This document shows positions 24,401 to 36,419 of a stretch of DNA of 64,000 bases, piece by piece. A program made the translations under genes and the position numbers. Origin of the DNA: Membranipora membranacea (taxonomy: Eukaryota; Bryozoa; Gymnolaemata; Cheilostomatida; Membraniporidae); NCBI GenBank assembly GCA_914767715.1, contig OU612069.1, forward strand, positions 18,783,387-18,847,386, in the 5' to 3' direction. Under the pieces are notes generated by a model. The model was not told where the DNA came from. It worked only from the letters and a program-made list of their open reading frames with translations, and did not search any database. How positions within the stretch are numbered: position 1 is the stretch's first letter; each line of letters begins with the position of its first letter.

Positions 24401-25951
24401 TCACAGAATAACATGGTGCTTGACTGTCAAAATATCTGCCTGTACATCAATTATAATATGGTATAACTATTATATATTTATTTATATCAATCTTGCCTCT
24501 CAGATAATCATGCCTCACATTGTCACATTACCCGTTTGTCTCATTGTAACAGCTGTGATTTCTCAGGGTGTTGATATCAGAATGTTGTTGAGTCATCTGA
24601 GCCACAGTTCTCCCTTAATATCTACCTGAGATTGAACAATTAGCAGCTATCAATTTCACCCTAACTCTGACAATAGAAACATAGGACCAAATTACAGCCA
24701 GATTGATCCGATCACTCCCTTGCCGCATTCATTCTACTGGTGTTCAACCAGTGGGTTGAGGGGAGATGGATCAAACTTAATAATTGTCGTTAAGCGCACA
24801 GTGTGATCAATACCCAAGTGGTGGAGCTTCTCCCCCATCTACCGGCAATTGGGATAAAGATGTGCATGTGAACCTAAAAGATGAATTGTATGCAAATCCG
24901 GCCATTATGTTTGTAGAAAGACTAGCACTTGCTCTACTGTGTGCCATATCAGGGCCACATGTAGTTTTGCATGGTGATTATTGATGGCCGCTAGGAGGCC
25001 CACAGATAAAGAATTTGTTACATTCAATATAGCATAAATTTCCCTCCACATTTGGCACAAGGGGCACGGTTTGGGTTTGGGCACACCTGAAATAATATAT
25101 GCATTAACGGGTCTCTAAAATTAAAACATCACTGAAATTGTGCTTTATAATATTGCGCCATGTTTCGGAAGCTTTCAAAAGATCATAAATGCAGTTTCTT
25201 GTTGCGATGTCTGCTTGGAAAGGCAAACATGTGTGTGTTCCTAAGTTGGGGTATAACAAAGCTATTCCAAGCCAAACCAATTCTTATTCATCAGTGTAAA
25301 TGTACAATATACTGTCATGAAATGATTTCAGAGGCCTTCAAATCCTGACAATTGTAGTTTTCTGTTGTGATTTCCACGCATGGGATCCTCAGTATGGGGC
25401 TCTGGTCTGGAGTCTGCCCAATCACACATAGTCAAACTGTAAAACCATGTTGGAAACAGATCGATTATCTGTGGCAAGAATAATATACAAAAATATATTT
25501 GGACATTGTTGTCCCACAGGCATGTCTACATCTGACTGTATGGGTAGCTTGGTCCGGTAAGAATTTCTTCAACTATTATCTGGCATTTCTCGTGACTATC
25601 GACTACTCTAGTCCGGATTATGAATATTGATATTCCTATCAGGGATTTCAGGTCTAGGTTTTCAATTTCATCATAACTGATCCCCAAACCTAGGCTCAAT
25701 TTCATCACACACCATCCACCACCTGTTGGATCACAGGTACCCGTGGTCTATTGATAGTTTCGGGGCTAAGAAAACAGTCAAACCCGCACAGGATAAAATC
25801 TTTAGACAAAGATTCTTGGCTGATCATTTTTGCTGCATGTCACTTAAACATCTGAATGACCGCAAAAGTTATAGCCTCAGTTTTCCACCAATTTTCTTTT
25901 CTACAGGCTGTAAACCCCAACTGCGTGTGACATCTCTGATAGCTTTATATG

Positions 25952-26098
25952 TATAAAAGGCTTTTGGTTTTGCATCACTTTATTATTCCTAACTGATCTC
26001 TTAGTTACAGTTCAGGTTACAGTCAACGTAGCAGCCTCCCACGATCACTGAGACATCCTGACTCTTCGCCTGGAGCTTTTCTCATCACATCACCACAA
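25952..26098 (+). promoter_or_regulatory. TATA box and non-coding leader exon of D8C gene 2
   Basis: TATAAAA at 25952-25958; the leader exon ends CACCACAA at 26098 before GTGAGT. It is homologous to the gene 1 leader at 19559-19704. Confidence 0.65.
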
Positions 26099-26953
26099 GT
26101 GAGTCAATATTACTGTTAACATTGTTGCCAATTTTCAAATCAAGTCAAATGAAGAATATATTTGCCGGAAAAAAAATTAATTATTAGTGGCAGACCATAA
26201 TTTATTTATCCTAGAATCAGGAGGCTTTGAATTGAAGACAATTTTCCAATTGATTAAGCTATTTTGATGAAAGTTTTCACCATATTATATTGACAACAGT
26301 AATCAATCGAATGATACCAATACTATTCTTAAGTTATCATCTAACACTGACTTTTGTTATGCATTCCGTTGATTCAGAACTATTAAATCACTAGGAGTAT
26401 GACAAATGTTTTTTTATCCAGTTGAGAAAAAATTGACGCAAAATTACCAACTACTTTCAGAGCCATCCTGCAGACCTGTGTACACGGCAAAACTCTCTGG
26501 TTAAAGATAGATTTAGAATTTTATCTTTTGTCACAATTTTTTTATTATTTTGTGGTTCAGTGAATTGCCTTCGTAAGTTTTAAAGCCATTTAAACTTCAT
26601 CATAATTGGTAAAATAAGATGTATATTTAGCCAACTTGTTTATTTTTTACCATAATTTAAAAATCTTCCCACTACCACTACAAGAGAACCTCAGTCTGCT
26701 AGTACTGAACACAGAAATTGCTCTCTACTTAAAATTAAGTTACAGTATGCCCTTCACTGCATCTAACTCGTTATGGCCTCACAAAACGACAGGACATGTA
26801 TTTTAATTTGGGGCGACAAATTGTTTACACTTGACAAATTTGCCAGGTCATGGATTTGAAAGCACAAAGCTTCCGAGTCAGCTTCTAATTTTTACACAAC
26901 ATTTTTTTCATTTTGATCAACACTTTTATTTATTTTGTAGTCACCCGATTAAA

Positions 26954-27688
26954 ATGGCAATCAGGATCATACCTCTCCTTCTTCTTGCAATGACGACTCT
27001 TGCAACCAGCAGTATTTATGATGCCTCCCCTAGCCGAGAGTTGGAACAGATGCGAAAGCTTGTTGACATCTTGCATGAGAAACTGATTGATGAGAATTGT
27101 CTTGACTCAGATCTGAAGAAGGTTAGAAGAGAACTTCTTGGGATTTCCTCAATAAGTATCCAGTTAGAGGTTCAGACAGAACTCTACCGGCACCTGGTAA
27201 GCCTGCTAATTAGCTGCAGAGAAGACAAACTAAAGACTTCAACTCCCCCTACCAAAACGGCCCCTACAACAACTACCTCACCTCCTGAGCCCGAAGAATG
27301 TAGGGGAGCAATCAACCTAAGTGAATCATGGAGACTTGACAACAAAGGAGCTGGCCTCAATGGTACCAGAAACTGTGACACGAGAGACATGAATGCGACC
27401 GGGCGTCCCTGGTTCCGCTTCACAGGCCAGGCAGGAACAAAGTTACTCGATAGCTGTCCCCCTAAGTATAGCTGTGGCACTTCTGTTGGTCTATGGAGTG
27501 ATGCTCAGATGCCATCAGACATTGGAGTTGTCACTGCATTCACTGCCTCAGGGTCCTGGACAGACGGCTGTAACCAGTTTTCAAGAAATGCAAGTGTTGT
27601 GAGGTGCTCCAATGCCACTTCTGATTTTGTGTACAAGTATGATGATCCCTCTACCCAATGTGATTTTGGATTTTGTGGAATGATGTAA
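26954..27688 (+). CDS. Secreted D8C-domain protein 2, 244 aa
   Basis: A single coding exon. The acceptor TTTTGTAG ends at 26940 and the first ATG in the exon is at 26954, aligned with gene 1. An open frame reaching further upstream runs into the intron and is not used. The product has a signal peptide (IIPLLLLAMTTLATS), a helical segment with two Cys (RELEQMRKLVDILHEKLI), a Thr/Pro linker identical to gene 1 (STPPTKTAPTTTTSPPEPEE), and an eight-Cys D8C domain ending CDFGFCGMM. About 130 bp of the D8C exon is identical to gene 1, whereas the last third differs (CNQFSRNASVVRC against CNQYPRRASV in genes 1 and 3). The leader intron is 0.84 kb. It probably has the same role as gene 1, which is unknown. 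Confidence 0.9.
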   Translation: MAIRIIPLLLLAMTTLATSSIYDASPSRELEQMRKLVDILHEKLIDENCLDSDLKKVRRELLGISSISIQLEVQTELYRHLVSLLISCREDKLKTSTPPTKTAPTTTTSPPEPEECRGAINLSESWRLDNKGAGLNGTRNCDTRDMNATGRPWFRFTGQAGTKLLDSCPPKYSCGTSVGLWSDAQMPSDIGVVTAFTASGSWTDGCNQFSRNASVVRCSNATSDFVYKYDDPSTQCDFGFCGMM

Positions 27689-27852
27689 ACCATTATACTA
27701 ATGATCACACCACCATCCTTATACAACTATGCACAATTATTTTTTATTTCTTATTATTATATTTTTTTGCCGTATAGGACAACGCTCCGAGTACTGGTTT
27801 CAAAAGAAAATTTTTATTGATATATATATGATTTTACAAGCAAAATTATTGA

Positions 27853-27858
27853 AATAAA
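27853..27858 (+). terminator. Poly(A) signal AATAAA, D8C gene 2
   Basis: AATAAA about 165 bp after the stop, at the paralog-conserved position. Confidence 0.7.
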
Positions 27859-28108
27859 ATTGCAGCTATATACACATATTTACCCTACTTATTCCTTGGG
27901 AATTCACTCAACAAATGGTAACACAGCTGAAGTTCTGCCACACTAATAGCATATCAGTGACTAGCTCAACCACCTCTGATGAATATTGAACAGTATAACC
28001 GGTTTCCTCTTATATGTGCAGTAATCCTATGCAACACGTGTTTTTCCTCAATGGTATCATTGTGAAGCTCATCACACAAGGTGATTAAAAATGGTTGATT
28101 AAAATCAG

Positions 28109-28265
28109 GTGTCTTATCACTCGCCCATCCTGAAGAATAGGCGGTTAGGCCGCAATAGCTGCGCCATGTTGCTCTCAGTTTGCAGGCAGGTCGAAGCACA
28201 CCTGGGGGCCAACAAAACCCCAGTAGGAGATGGACTGCAGTGGGATTTGTCCCACGACTTTCAAC
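28109..28265 (-). mobile_element. SINE fragment, tRNA head truncated
   Basis: GCGCCATGTTGCTCTCAGTT, then GCAGGCAGGTCGAAGCACACC and TGGGATTTGTCCCACGACTT, matches the body of the SINE at 29340-29515. The A-box end is missing. It lies in the 3' flank of D8C gene 2. Confidence 0.6.
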
Positions 28266-28924
28266 ATTTGCGTCTTATCGCTAGATACACAGTGCTTTCC
28301 TTTTTACTGCAAGGCAAGCTTTGACAAGTAGCTATAAAAGTATTATCCAAATAAGAGTAAATACATTTTCCATCAGGTCACTTATATCTACTTTATCTCC
28401 GAGTTGCCTTCTCTCTATAAGAGAATGGGCAACTCCGAAGTAATATGCCTTTGAATAGAAATTGGTCACAATTAGAAACCAACAAATCTACACGCAAACT
28501 TGCTTGTGGCTATTTGACAGAAGAAGATATTTCTCTTGAAAGAAAACATTTACAGATACACCATACAAAGAACTTTGAAAATATTTTCCACTCAGAAGGT
28601 AATTAATCCTTGTCTTTTCACACAGCCAATATTATTTTAAGTCTGAGTGAAAAATCACAATTCGTCTTGCAAAGCGTCATTAACCACCTGACAAAGGAGT
28701 AACATACTCTTCTCAGGTTGGCTAGCGTGGCTGTTTGAAAAAATCAAATGCTCTGGTTCCTAACTTTTCACAACCACAGTTTGTTTCCACTGTCTCATAA
28801 AGATCCAGGGATCTCAGGCTACTGCTCTTCACAGTTCAACGTTCAAATTTACATTTAACTTAAATTTGTATATCAACTAATGTGCAAGAATAATAAGACA
28901 CAGAGTAAGCTGCTTTTTCCAGTA

Positions 28925-29250
28925 GGATTTTAATACCTGTGTCCGCTTCAATATAATATCTGCCGCCCCATATTCACCTATTTGTCCTTTGCCAGTGTAG
29001 GGGGTCACAACATCATACAAAATACAATATGAATACAAATACCTTCCCACAATGCATGTCTCACTTTAATCCAGTGTAATTATGTGATTACTGAACTAAA
29101 TGTATTTGAAAAAACCTAGAATTGCATTCTGGGATACTAATTGATTAATAATTTATTTTGGCATCAATACTGGGCTGGCTAAGACGTTTGATATTACAGT
29201 CAGTAGATTACTTGTGGTATATTATCAGCATCAGCCAGTTGGCCTTGTGA
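28925..29250 (+). repeat. Duplicated D8C upstream module without a following D8C gene
   Basis: Homologous to 17935-18310 (AATACCTTCCCACAATGCAT, ATTGCATTCTGGGATACT, GCATCAGCCAGTTGGCC). A second module shared with genes 1 and 2 (GTGACTTCTCAGGGTGATGA type) follows at about 29800-29950. No D8C coding exon follows until 41.0 kb. Confidence 0.7.
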
Positions 29251-29339
29251 CTCATGGTCTGGAGTCAAGAAGATTTTAAAAATTTCAAGTTCTGTCTCTG
29301 TCCGAAGACTGAGAAAGAAAAGTGCCTTAAGGGCGCAGC

Positions 29340-29515
29340 CACCATATTTCGCGCCAAGTTGCTCTCAGTTTTCAGGCAGGTCGGAGCACACCTGGGACGT
29401 TGATTGAGCCCAGTAGTCAGTAGACTGTAGCGGGATTCGAACCTGAGACTTCTAACACATGCGTGCTAGAAGGCAGGCGCTCTAACCAACTGAGCTACTT
29501 CCTTCTTAGCTTGTT
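29340..29515 (-). mobile_element. tRNA-derived SINE
   Basis: Read on the minus strand it starts GGAAGTAGCTCAGTTGGTTA (A box), has GGTTCGAATCCC (B box) about 50 nt later, then a tRNA-unrelated body. Acceptor-stem pairing is absent, so this is a SINE and not a tRNA gene. Confidence 0.75.
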
Positions 29516-29519
29516 AACC

Positions 29520-29795
29520 TTAGTTGGCATGTCCGCTTACTCACAGACTTACATGTCCACTTACTCACAGACTTACATGTCCGCTTACTCACAGACTTAC
29601 ATGTCCACTTACTCACAGACTTACAAGGCACACTGCTGACATGGCCGCTTACTCACAGACTTACAAGGCACACTGCTGACATGGCCGCTTACTCACAGAC
29701 TTACAAGGCACACATACTTACATGTCCGCTTCCTCACAGACTTACAAGGCACACTGCTGACATGGCCGCTTATTCACAGACTTGCAAGGCATACA
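29520..29795. repeat. Composite minisatellite (24-bp and 40-bp units)
   Basis: Four 24-bp units (ACATGTCC, A or G, CTTACTCACAGACTT) are followed by about four 40-bp units that add ACAAGGCACACTGCTG before the same core. Confidence 0.9.
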
Positions 29796-29949
29796 GCTGT
29801 TCCAAATATTCATCTCTGAGACAGTGACCTCTTACATTGTTACATTACCCTCTACTCGTATCGGCTGCGACTTCTCAGGGTGATCGATATTAGAGTTTTG
29901 ATACTTCTTCAAGCCATAGTTCTCCTATCTGCATCTCTCTGCATCTATA

Positions 29950-30940
29950 CATCTTGCTTGACGCTATTTGCAGAAAGCCAGAAAATGGTGTTTCCACTAA
30001 AAATTTCAAGGTGATAGATAACTATCGGAAGCACACTTAGACATCTCTACAGCGGCATATAACTGTTTTGGGTCGGATATTTAAAAAATCATTATTTGGA
30101 AGGAGCGGAAAAAATTGTGGTTTGTTTCTGACACCAATGGGGGATAACACAACATGATTGTATTATCAGAGTACAGGTACAGCTACCCATGGTAATCAAA
30201 GGCCTGTGATTTTGTTTGATGTGTAAGAGATAAATGGTTTGCGGAAATTTAGTAATTTTGAAAGTCTTTTCATATTTAGGGTATAAAAATATTCTTAAGC
30301 GCCTTTCAATTCCAGTTTGGAGCCAATTTTGAATGCACCTGTACCTGCATCTATGGCTTAGTTTGGGCTTTAATGTGGCTCAAAGAATTTGAAGTGACAG
30401 GGACAGGACCCATGGTGTCAAGCGGGGTACCGATGCTAGAAAGTTCATTAGTCCGCTCCTTACCCTAGATACATGTGTGTTCAAGTACCCATAAGACATC
30501 TATCTGGCTAGTTTGGGCCAGTTGGTTTATGCTTTTCATACGGTCTAGTTTGGTCTTGGTTCCTATTGCTGGACCTAAAACCAATAAGAAATCATTCCTG
30601 TGTTTTGAAAAAAGGGGTAAAAAAATATCTTTTAAAAATTTCATATGCAAAATTTAGCTGCCAGAAAAATACGTTGGTGTATTTTAACATCTCATTTGAT
30701 ACATTTGATGTTAGAATTGTGTCGATTGGATTAAAAAGTATGCTGTCAAATGACCGTCTCCGCTAGATCAGGGAGATTGGCTAGTTTGAGTGAAAATTTG
30801 GCATCAAAATTATGATGTCAAACGTGACATTTTGGCAGTATAGCATAAAATTGACTCCATACCAAAACCTAACTTGACCAATTTTTATGCGATTGTCCAA
30901 AATATGTATGATAAAAAAAAGCGTTATATATAAATATCAT
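29950..30940. other. No gene recognised
   Basis: No splice-supported exon, known motif or clear repeat was found in this stretch between the D8C upstream modules. Confidence 0.4.
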
Positions 30941-31195
30941 ATAAATCAAGAGGTCAAGATAGGGGAAAGTTGGAACAAAACTTATCTTTTCGAACTAGTT
31001 CCAAGTTCCTATATAATTTGAAACATTTTTATTGCATCACTTTGTTGTTGTCCAATAATACAAGGAACTTCTTTATCGATTTCTTTGAACTTATTGATTC
31101 ACAAAGCAGATACTCCTGACCAATATCAAAATAGTCATGACACATTAGTAGGAATACTTATAAAAGAATGTGTTATCAGGACAGTGATCAGCTCT
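30940..31195. repeat. Triplicated ~250-bp segment, copy 1
   Basis: Shares AATACAAGGAACTTCTT, TTATTGATTCACAAAGCAGA and GTTATCAGGACAGTGATCAG with 32860-33125 and partly with 38280-38530, all in the same orientation. A partial upstream module (31185-31550) follows directly. Confidence 0.8.
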
Positions 31196-31574
31196 GACGG
31201 CTGGCCTGTTTGTGTGTGGCCACTGACCAAATAAATTCAGCGTCAAAGAAACCCGCTATCCCACAATGCAATACTCTCCTGTAATTCAAAAGATCGAGAA
31301 CCTCATGTATGTGACCACTCGCTTGACTGTACCTTGAATAAGGTATATTGAATCGTGTGAGGGATATTCAGTGATTTAAGACTTTAATTTGGCGTCGCTA
31401 TCATTACAGGTTCTGGCTAAGACATGTGATTTTACAGTAAGTAGTAGTTTACTAATGGTTGTCTACTAAACAATATAAACACTGTTTCAGATTGTACGGC
31501 CAAAGACATAGGTCAAGTTTATTCATATTAATAGCATCAGCTGGTTGGCCTTGTGGCTCTCGGCCTAGAGTCCA

Positions 31575-32060
31575 AACACTGAGTTTTGTTCTCAAGGGAT
31601 TCATGCTAACAGATAGCTCAGTCTATTCGCCAAAAAATCTAAAAGCTTTGGGAGCAATGCGCTTCTGTATCAATTTCTGTATCTATAGCCAAACTCCAAT
31701 CAGCGCCATTGAATAAAATTCATCTTTTCAAACTTTGCAGATCAACAGAAGTAAACAAGATTGGGCTTATCAAGTAGTTTGTAGCAGGAACTTCGCTGTT
31801 TGATTCTTGTCATTGAGAGTGATTATGAGAGGATACATTTCAATTCAACTGTCAAAAACTTGTAATTTCACTCAAGTTTTAATGAGATTTCCAGAGCTTC
31901 TAACTTTGTCATCAAAGCCTGAGTTCTCTTCCTGTTGTATGGGGGGGGGGGGGGGGGCACTGCCCAAATACCACTCAGAGAAACTACTAAAGCCTCCCAT
32001 ATGTGTGTGACTCACGCTATTTGTGTCAAAAAGTGTGTAGGATTTCTATAACCATCGTTC
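31575..32060 (+). repeat. ~480-bp segment duplicated at 39705-40200
   Basis: The two copies are colinear and mostly identical (GATTCATGCTAACAGATAGC, GTAGCAGGAACTTCGCTG, a poly-G run, GCACTGCCCAAATACCACTC). The 39.7-kb copy directly precedes the leader-exon donor of D8C gene 3, so this copy may be the leader region of a lost D8C gene. Confidence 0.8.
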
Positions 32061-32099
32061 AAGCTGTGGACCAACTACTTCCTTGATACTGTTTTATCT

Positions 32100-32468
32100 T
32101 CTGTGTTTTCAGTGTTCAAGAGCGAGATGAAATGGTGTCTCCACCTCTCCTTTACTTCACTGTCCTCACTCAAGATATTTTTATTCCCATCCTTCACAAA
32201 AGAGAGCCTGTCTACATCCTTTGACATCCGCTGTCTAATTCTAGCCAGATGGGTGGATCATCTTTGGATCATTTTCAGCCAACTCCTTGTTAAGGTTCTC
32301 ATTCGCAGCGTCACATGCCACCCTACACTTCTCCTTACGAGTATTGTTCCAATTCCTGTAGAACTCTCTATCATCCTCCGTACCAGATAACTCCTTATGT
32401 GCATGAATAAGGAGATGTAGTGTAGGCTGCTTGCTCGGTAGAAATTTAATATCTTTGGCCGCTCCCAT
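32100..32468 (-). pseudogene. LINE ORF2 fragment, linker into reverse transcriptase
   Basis: The minus strand reads EFYRNWNNTRKEKCRVACDA, then ENLNKELAENDPKM, then after a frameshift LARIRQRMSKDVDRLSFVKD, SEDSEVKERWRHHFISLLN. This follows the known non-LTR pattern of a basic helix, LA-R-x-R, KD-x-x-G-x-x-L, then RW-x-x-x-F-x-x-LLN upstream of the reverse transcriptase fingers. It is broken by an in-frame stop with continuation in another frame. It abuts the end of the 31575-32060 duplicated segment. Confidence 0.7.
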
Positions 32469-32830
32469 ATAGTATTAATAACCCCAGACTCATATTCATA
32501 CTTATTCTTCCTTTACCGGTGTAGGGGGTCATACCATCCTACAAAATACAATATAAATAGAAATATCTTCCCATAATGCATTTCTCACTTGAGACCCTTG
32601 AATAATTTTAATGTGATCACTGACCTGATTGTACTTGAAATAACCTAAAACTGCATTGTGGGATACTCATTGATTAATAATGTATTTTGGCATCATTACT
32701 TGTTCTGGCTAAGGCATGCGATCCTACAGACAGTAGTATTTTATTTGTGGTTGTATGGCCGCTAAACAATATAAATGTTGTTGCATATTATTCGGCCAAA
32801 TTTTTCCAAATAAATGTTTGGATGTGCTTT
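32455..32830 (+). repeat. Duplicated D8C upstream module, further copy
   Basis: Homologous to 17935-18310, including the facing motif pair CCCATAATGCAT (32569-32581) and TGCATTGTGGGA (32653-32664). Confidence 0.7.
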
Positions 32831-32859
32831 CGACATTTTTAAATTTGGACATCAAAACA

Positions 32860-33125
32860 AGAAGTCAAGTGAGAGGGAAAGTTGTGGCAACCTCATTAAA
32901 GATAAGACTTTGAACAAGTTCCTGGCCAGCACAATTTGAACAGTTTTTTGGTCTAACTTTGTTTTTCATCATAATACAAGGAACTTCTTGATCCGTTTCT
33001 TTGAACTTATTGATTCACAAAGCAGATACTCCTCATCAATGTCAAAATAGTTATGACTCATTAGTAGGACAATTTTTCTTAGAATGTGTTATCAGGACAG
33101 TGATCAGCTCTGACGGCTGGAATGT
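32860..33125. repeat. Triplicated ~250-bp segment, copy 2
   Basis: Matches 30940-31195 and 38280-38530 in the same orientation. Confidence 0.8.
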
Positions 33126-33299
33126 ATCAATATTGTCAAAAAAGTCGCTTTTTGCTGTCCAGCAAAGTGCTCAAATCACTTTTGGTGCGATTTAACTTCT
33201 TTTTTGGCGTAAGAATGATGCCTTAATGTCACAGTGTAGTTAAGGTCAGATCGTTGTCCAAGATGAGAAGTTTTGAAGCTTTTACCTCAAACACAAAAA

Positions 33300-33375
33300 T
33301 CCCTGCCCTACCTGGGAGTCGAACCCAGGACCTTATGCATTCTAAGCTAAAGCCATACCACTGCGCTTTACTTGA
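33300..33375 (-). mobile_element. tRNA-like SINE head
   Basis: The minus strand has GCGCAGTGGTATGGC (A-box-like) and CCTGGGTTCGACTCCCAGG (B box with perfect T stem). No matching acceptor stem is found, so I read it as a SINE or tRNA relic. Confidence 0.55.
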
Positions 33376-33585
33376 CACGCTATGACAGGAACAAATACAC
33401 AGCAAGAAGTCCAAGTGATGATCTCCATACAAGTAATTGTGGTTAGTGCTATGAGTAGTTGTGGTTGTGGTTAGAGCTATGAATAGCGATGAATAACTAT
33501 GATATGAAGCTTACGCTATGAAATATTTTGTGAGCAGTGACATTGAAAAATGTTTGCATCTGTCTGGCAAACTGTGGTATGATAC

Positions 33586-33610
33586 CAGAGACTATTATCT
33601 ATAGTCTCTG
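33586..33610. repeat. 25-bp palindrome with perfect 7-bp direct repeat
   Basis: CAGAGACTATTATC, then TATAGTCTCTG. The flanks are ATGATAC (33579-33585) and ATGATAC (33611-33617). The duplicated copy at 34279-34303 has flanks ATGGTAC and ATGATAC. Confidence 0.75.
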
Positions 33611-33964
33611 ATGATACTACGAGCAAGCAGTGACCATTAAACTGAGCTGGAAAGTCGTGGGGTCGATTGTGTTGAAATGCTCAAGCCAGAGATGAAACTG
33701 AGGCTCTAAAAAAAACTCGCTGGCATCAAAAAACTGCCTGCATTGCTCTGTGGGCCAAATGGAAACAGGGATCTAGTATTGGAGTATGAGGTTGCCCAGT
33801 TAAAAACTCTTCATGATCTGAAGACAATGATAGGTATAAATCAGTTATAATCCTACACTATGCTAGTTTTTGAGGCTGCTTGATTGAAATCTCTTTTATT
33901 GTGTACGCTGCTGGCTGCTGCCGTTGTAAATCTCAGCATTGGCTAGACAAAGCTTCAGCCGTAA

Positions 33965-33995
33965 CAGAGACTATAGATATTATCTATAGTCTCTG
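33965..33995. repeat. 31-bp palindrome with 7-bp direct repeat
   Basis: CAGAGACTATAGATA, T, then TATCTATAGTCTCTG. The flanks are GCCGTAA (33958-33964) and AACGTAA (33996-34002), 5 of 7 identical. It is the same sequence family as 33586-33610. Confidence 0.65.
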
Positions 33996-34659
33996 AACGT
34001 AATACAAATTTATTCCCTAATGATATCACACCATGTCTTGCTTGTAGATATTGAATGATAGTTCATAAAACATTTACTACCAGTTTTATCAATTACCAGA
34101 CCGCAAGCACGATGTCTACTGCCTATGTGGTCAAGTTGTGGTTTCTGACTGCAGGCAATGTATTCAAGGAAATGTTGTTTGTTGTATCGCAGCAGCTTCA
34201 AGAGTTACTAAAATCAGTACCAAAGATTGGCGACATTGAAAAATGTTTGCTTTTGTCTGGCAAACTGTGGTATGGTACCAGAGACTATTATCTATAGTCT
34301 CTGATGATACTACGAGCAAGCGGTGACCATTAAACTAAGATACCAATCTTCAATCGGACAAAACAGAATCAAACAGTCTTCCTACCCGGTGACAGTGTTA
34401 CCTTGATTCCAGCCAAGGTCGTGGCTAAAGAAAACGCACAGCCTAGCAGCAAACAATTAGTGGCAGGCCAGTCATAGGTATACGGTATCAAAAATACTGA
34501 CCCCCTTAGTTTCCCCTTGTCTAGTCAGACTAACATGCCAAACCTCTTGGTAAATCTAAACTACATGACAAATGATAATCCCTCATATCACCAACTCCTA
34601 TCATCAGGGTTGACATAGACCAAGCTTGGTCCATTTGCCTGGATCCCAATCCACTAGTC

Positions 34660-34679
34660 ACGCCGCAGGCCTGCGGCGT
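34660..34679. repeat. Perfect 20-bp GC-rich palindrome
   Basis: ACGCCGCAGGCCTGCGGCGT lies in otherwise AT-rich DNA, interrupting a repeat related to 14975-15075. No target duplication was found. Confidence 0.7.
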
Positions 34680-36419
34680 TACCAGTGGAAGGGAGCAACA
34701 GGAATGCAGACAATTGTATTAATCTTGTTCTAGAGTTAACATGACAAAACTAAATCTGAATCAAAACTCGAGAATATCGTTGTCTGACTCTATAATACTA
34801 AGATTTATTTGCTGAATACGGAGAAAATAGAATAGTGAATATGGATAAAAAACTATATATATACTTCAAGAGAAAGTTTAGCTCAATAACTGGCAGTACC
34901 TGCTAATAAGGAAGTCATGGTAATATAATAAGTTGCAAAACCATTTTCATATTTTCATTGAACAAGTTTTGTAAGACAGCTAACATCGAGCAACGCAAAC
35001 ACAGCCTTATCCCTTGAAGAAGTGTCTTTTATGCAACAAAAGTACGGCCACTTGCAAAAAAACAGAGCCAGGCATAGGGAGTCGTTCGAGCAGCATCTTG
35101 AGATGAAGTCATTCATCGGGAAGCACTGTAAAGTCTTTGTTTAGGCGATAGAGTAATCAATTTCGGCTCTTGCACAGTACTATTTTTTCAATACGCAATA
35201 GGTCCAGTCATATAAGATGTCCACTAAAATCTCAATCTATAAAAAAAAACATCATACAAGGAATTACCTCACCAGTTCATTCAAAAGATATGCAGAAAAA
35301 ATTCTCACGGGCATTGACCAGTGGACTACACACAGTTTTCGTGTGCGTGTCCTCTCGCTTTCAACATGATAGAAATCTCCCCAGCGGTCTGTCAAGTTAT
35401 TTATAAATCTTCACAATAGTAAGTGAAGCACCCAAAGTTAAATAATACCCAGCCCTAACTTCTTATAATCTTAGTAGCTGCAAAAAAAATAGATAGTGTG
35501 TCTATTTGACAGAGAGGTATTATTAAATTGCGCAACCACCATGAAAAGAAAGTCAAATATTTAATAAATTATCTCAGCATGATTCCTGTTGAACTGTAAT
35601 AGCCAAACTGTTATTGGAAAACGATCAAAGGATGCCAACAAACTCTCCCCTAATTAACAAAAATAGACCTGAGGGCTCTTTTATTTATGTATATCATTCA
35701 AAAATAATTGTGATTTTCTCTTCTCTGAGACAGATATAGCTCCGTGGCTTTTTTTCATGGTACAACGGAAACTGGATTGAATGTTTTTTTAATTCCTCTG
35801 TCCACAAATTACTGATAAGGGTGCTTTAGTCGGGATTTTACAGAGGTTTATCTATGTCATGTTAGATCCAATTAACAAGCACCGGATGTAGATGAGTTTG
35901 ATCACAAAAAACAAATGCCTGATGATGTTTCCTCCCGCAGACGATAACCAATACTCATTTACGAATGGTGTCAGGGCTTCATGAAATGTAAATAAAGTTT
36001 TCCAAATGCTGATAGAAACAAAAAGGAATTCGCATAAATGGTTTCTGAAATATTCAGACGCAAAGCCAATTTCTCCACTAGAGTAAACAACATCAATGTA
36101 CAGCAGGGATCAAGTTGAAATCTGGATAGAACACCGCCATCTGCATCCCACAGATGTAGGTGATCACAATAGATAAATTGGAAAGGAGTGGTAAACAGTA
36201 TTCAGCCAATGCCACTTTTTCTAAAATTACCAGCATTACAATGTTCCCATTAACCTGGTCTCTCTATAAAATCCAGAGAACTGTGTTACAAGTTAAATCA
36301 AAATATTCCTATAATGGAGACCAATTTCAAATGTGAAAAGATAAGTTGCAGGAGGAAATACCTCTACAGAAGTTTTCTGCTTTGTAGTTTGATTACATAC
36401 CCTTATATGCAAGGCCGAG

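Larger units (their letters stand above)
33538..34345. repeat. Local ~115-bp direct duplication (33538-33650 and 34230-34345)
   Basis: GACATTGAAAAATGTTTGC, TCTGGCAAACTGTGGTATG, the palindrome, then CTACGAGCAAGC and GTGACCATTAAACT occur twice, about 690 bp apart. Confidence 0.85.

Noticed and set aside
26831..26953. Longer N terminus for D8C protein 2
   Set aside because: The extra frame starts at a TTG, lies in the intron before the TTTTGTAG acceptor, and is not matched in the paralogs.
27184..27480. 98-codon minus-strand frame over D8C gene 2
   Set aside because: It is the antisense shadow of the conserved D8C coding exon.
29443..29515. A tRNA gene on the minus strand
   Set aside because: A and B boxes are good, but the acceptor stem does not pair and the T stem is poor. 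A SINE body follows and is shared with 28.2 kb.
29520..29795. A CRISPR array
   Set aside because: The repeats are contiguous tandem units without unique spacers, in an animal genome.
33300..33375. A tRNA gene on the minus strand
   Set aside because: The T arm is perfect but no acceptor stem pairs with the 3' side, and the anticodon stem has a mismatch.
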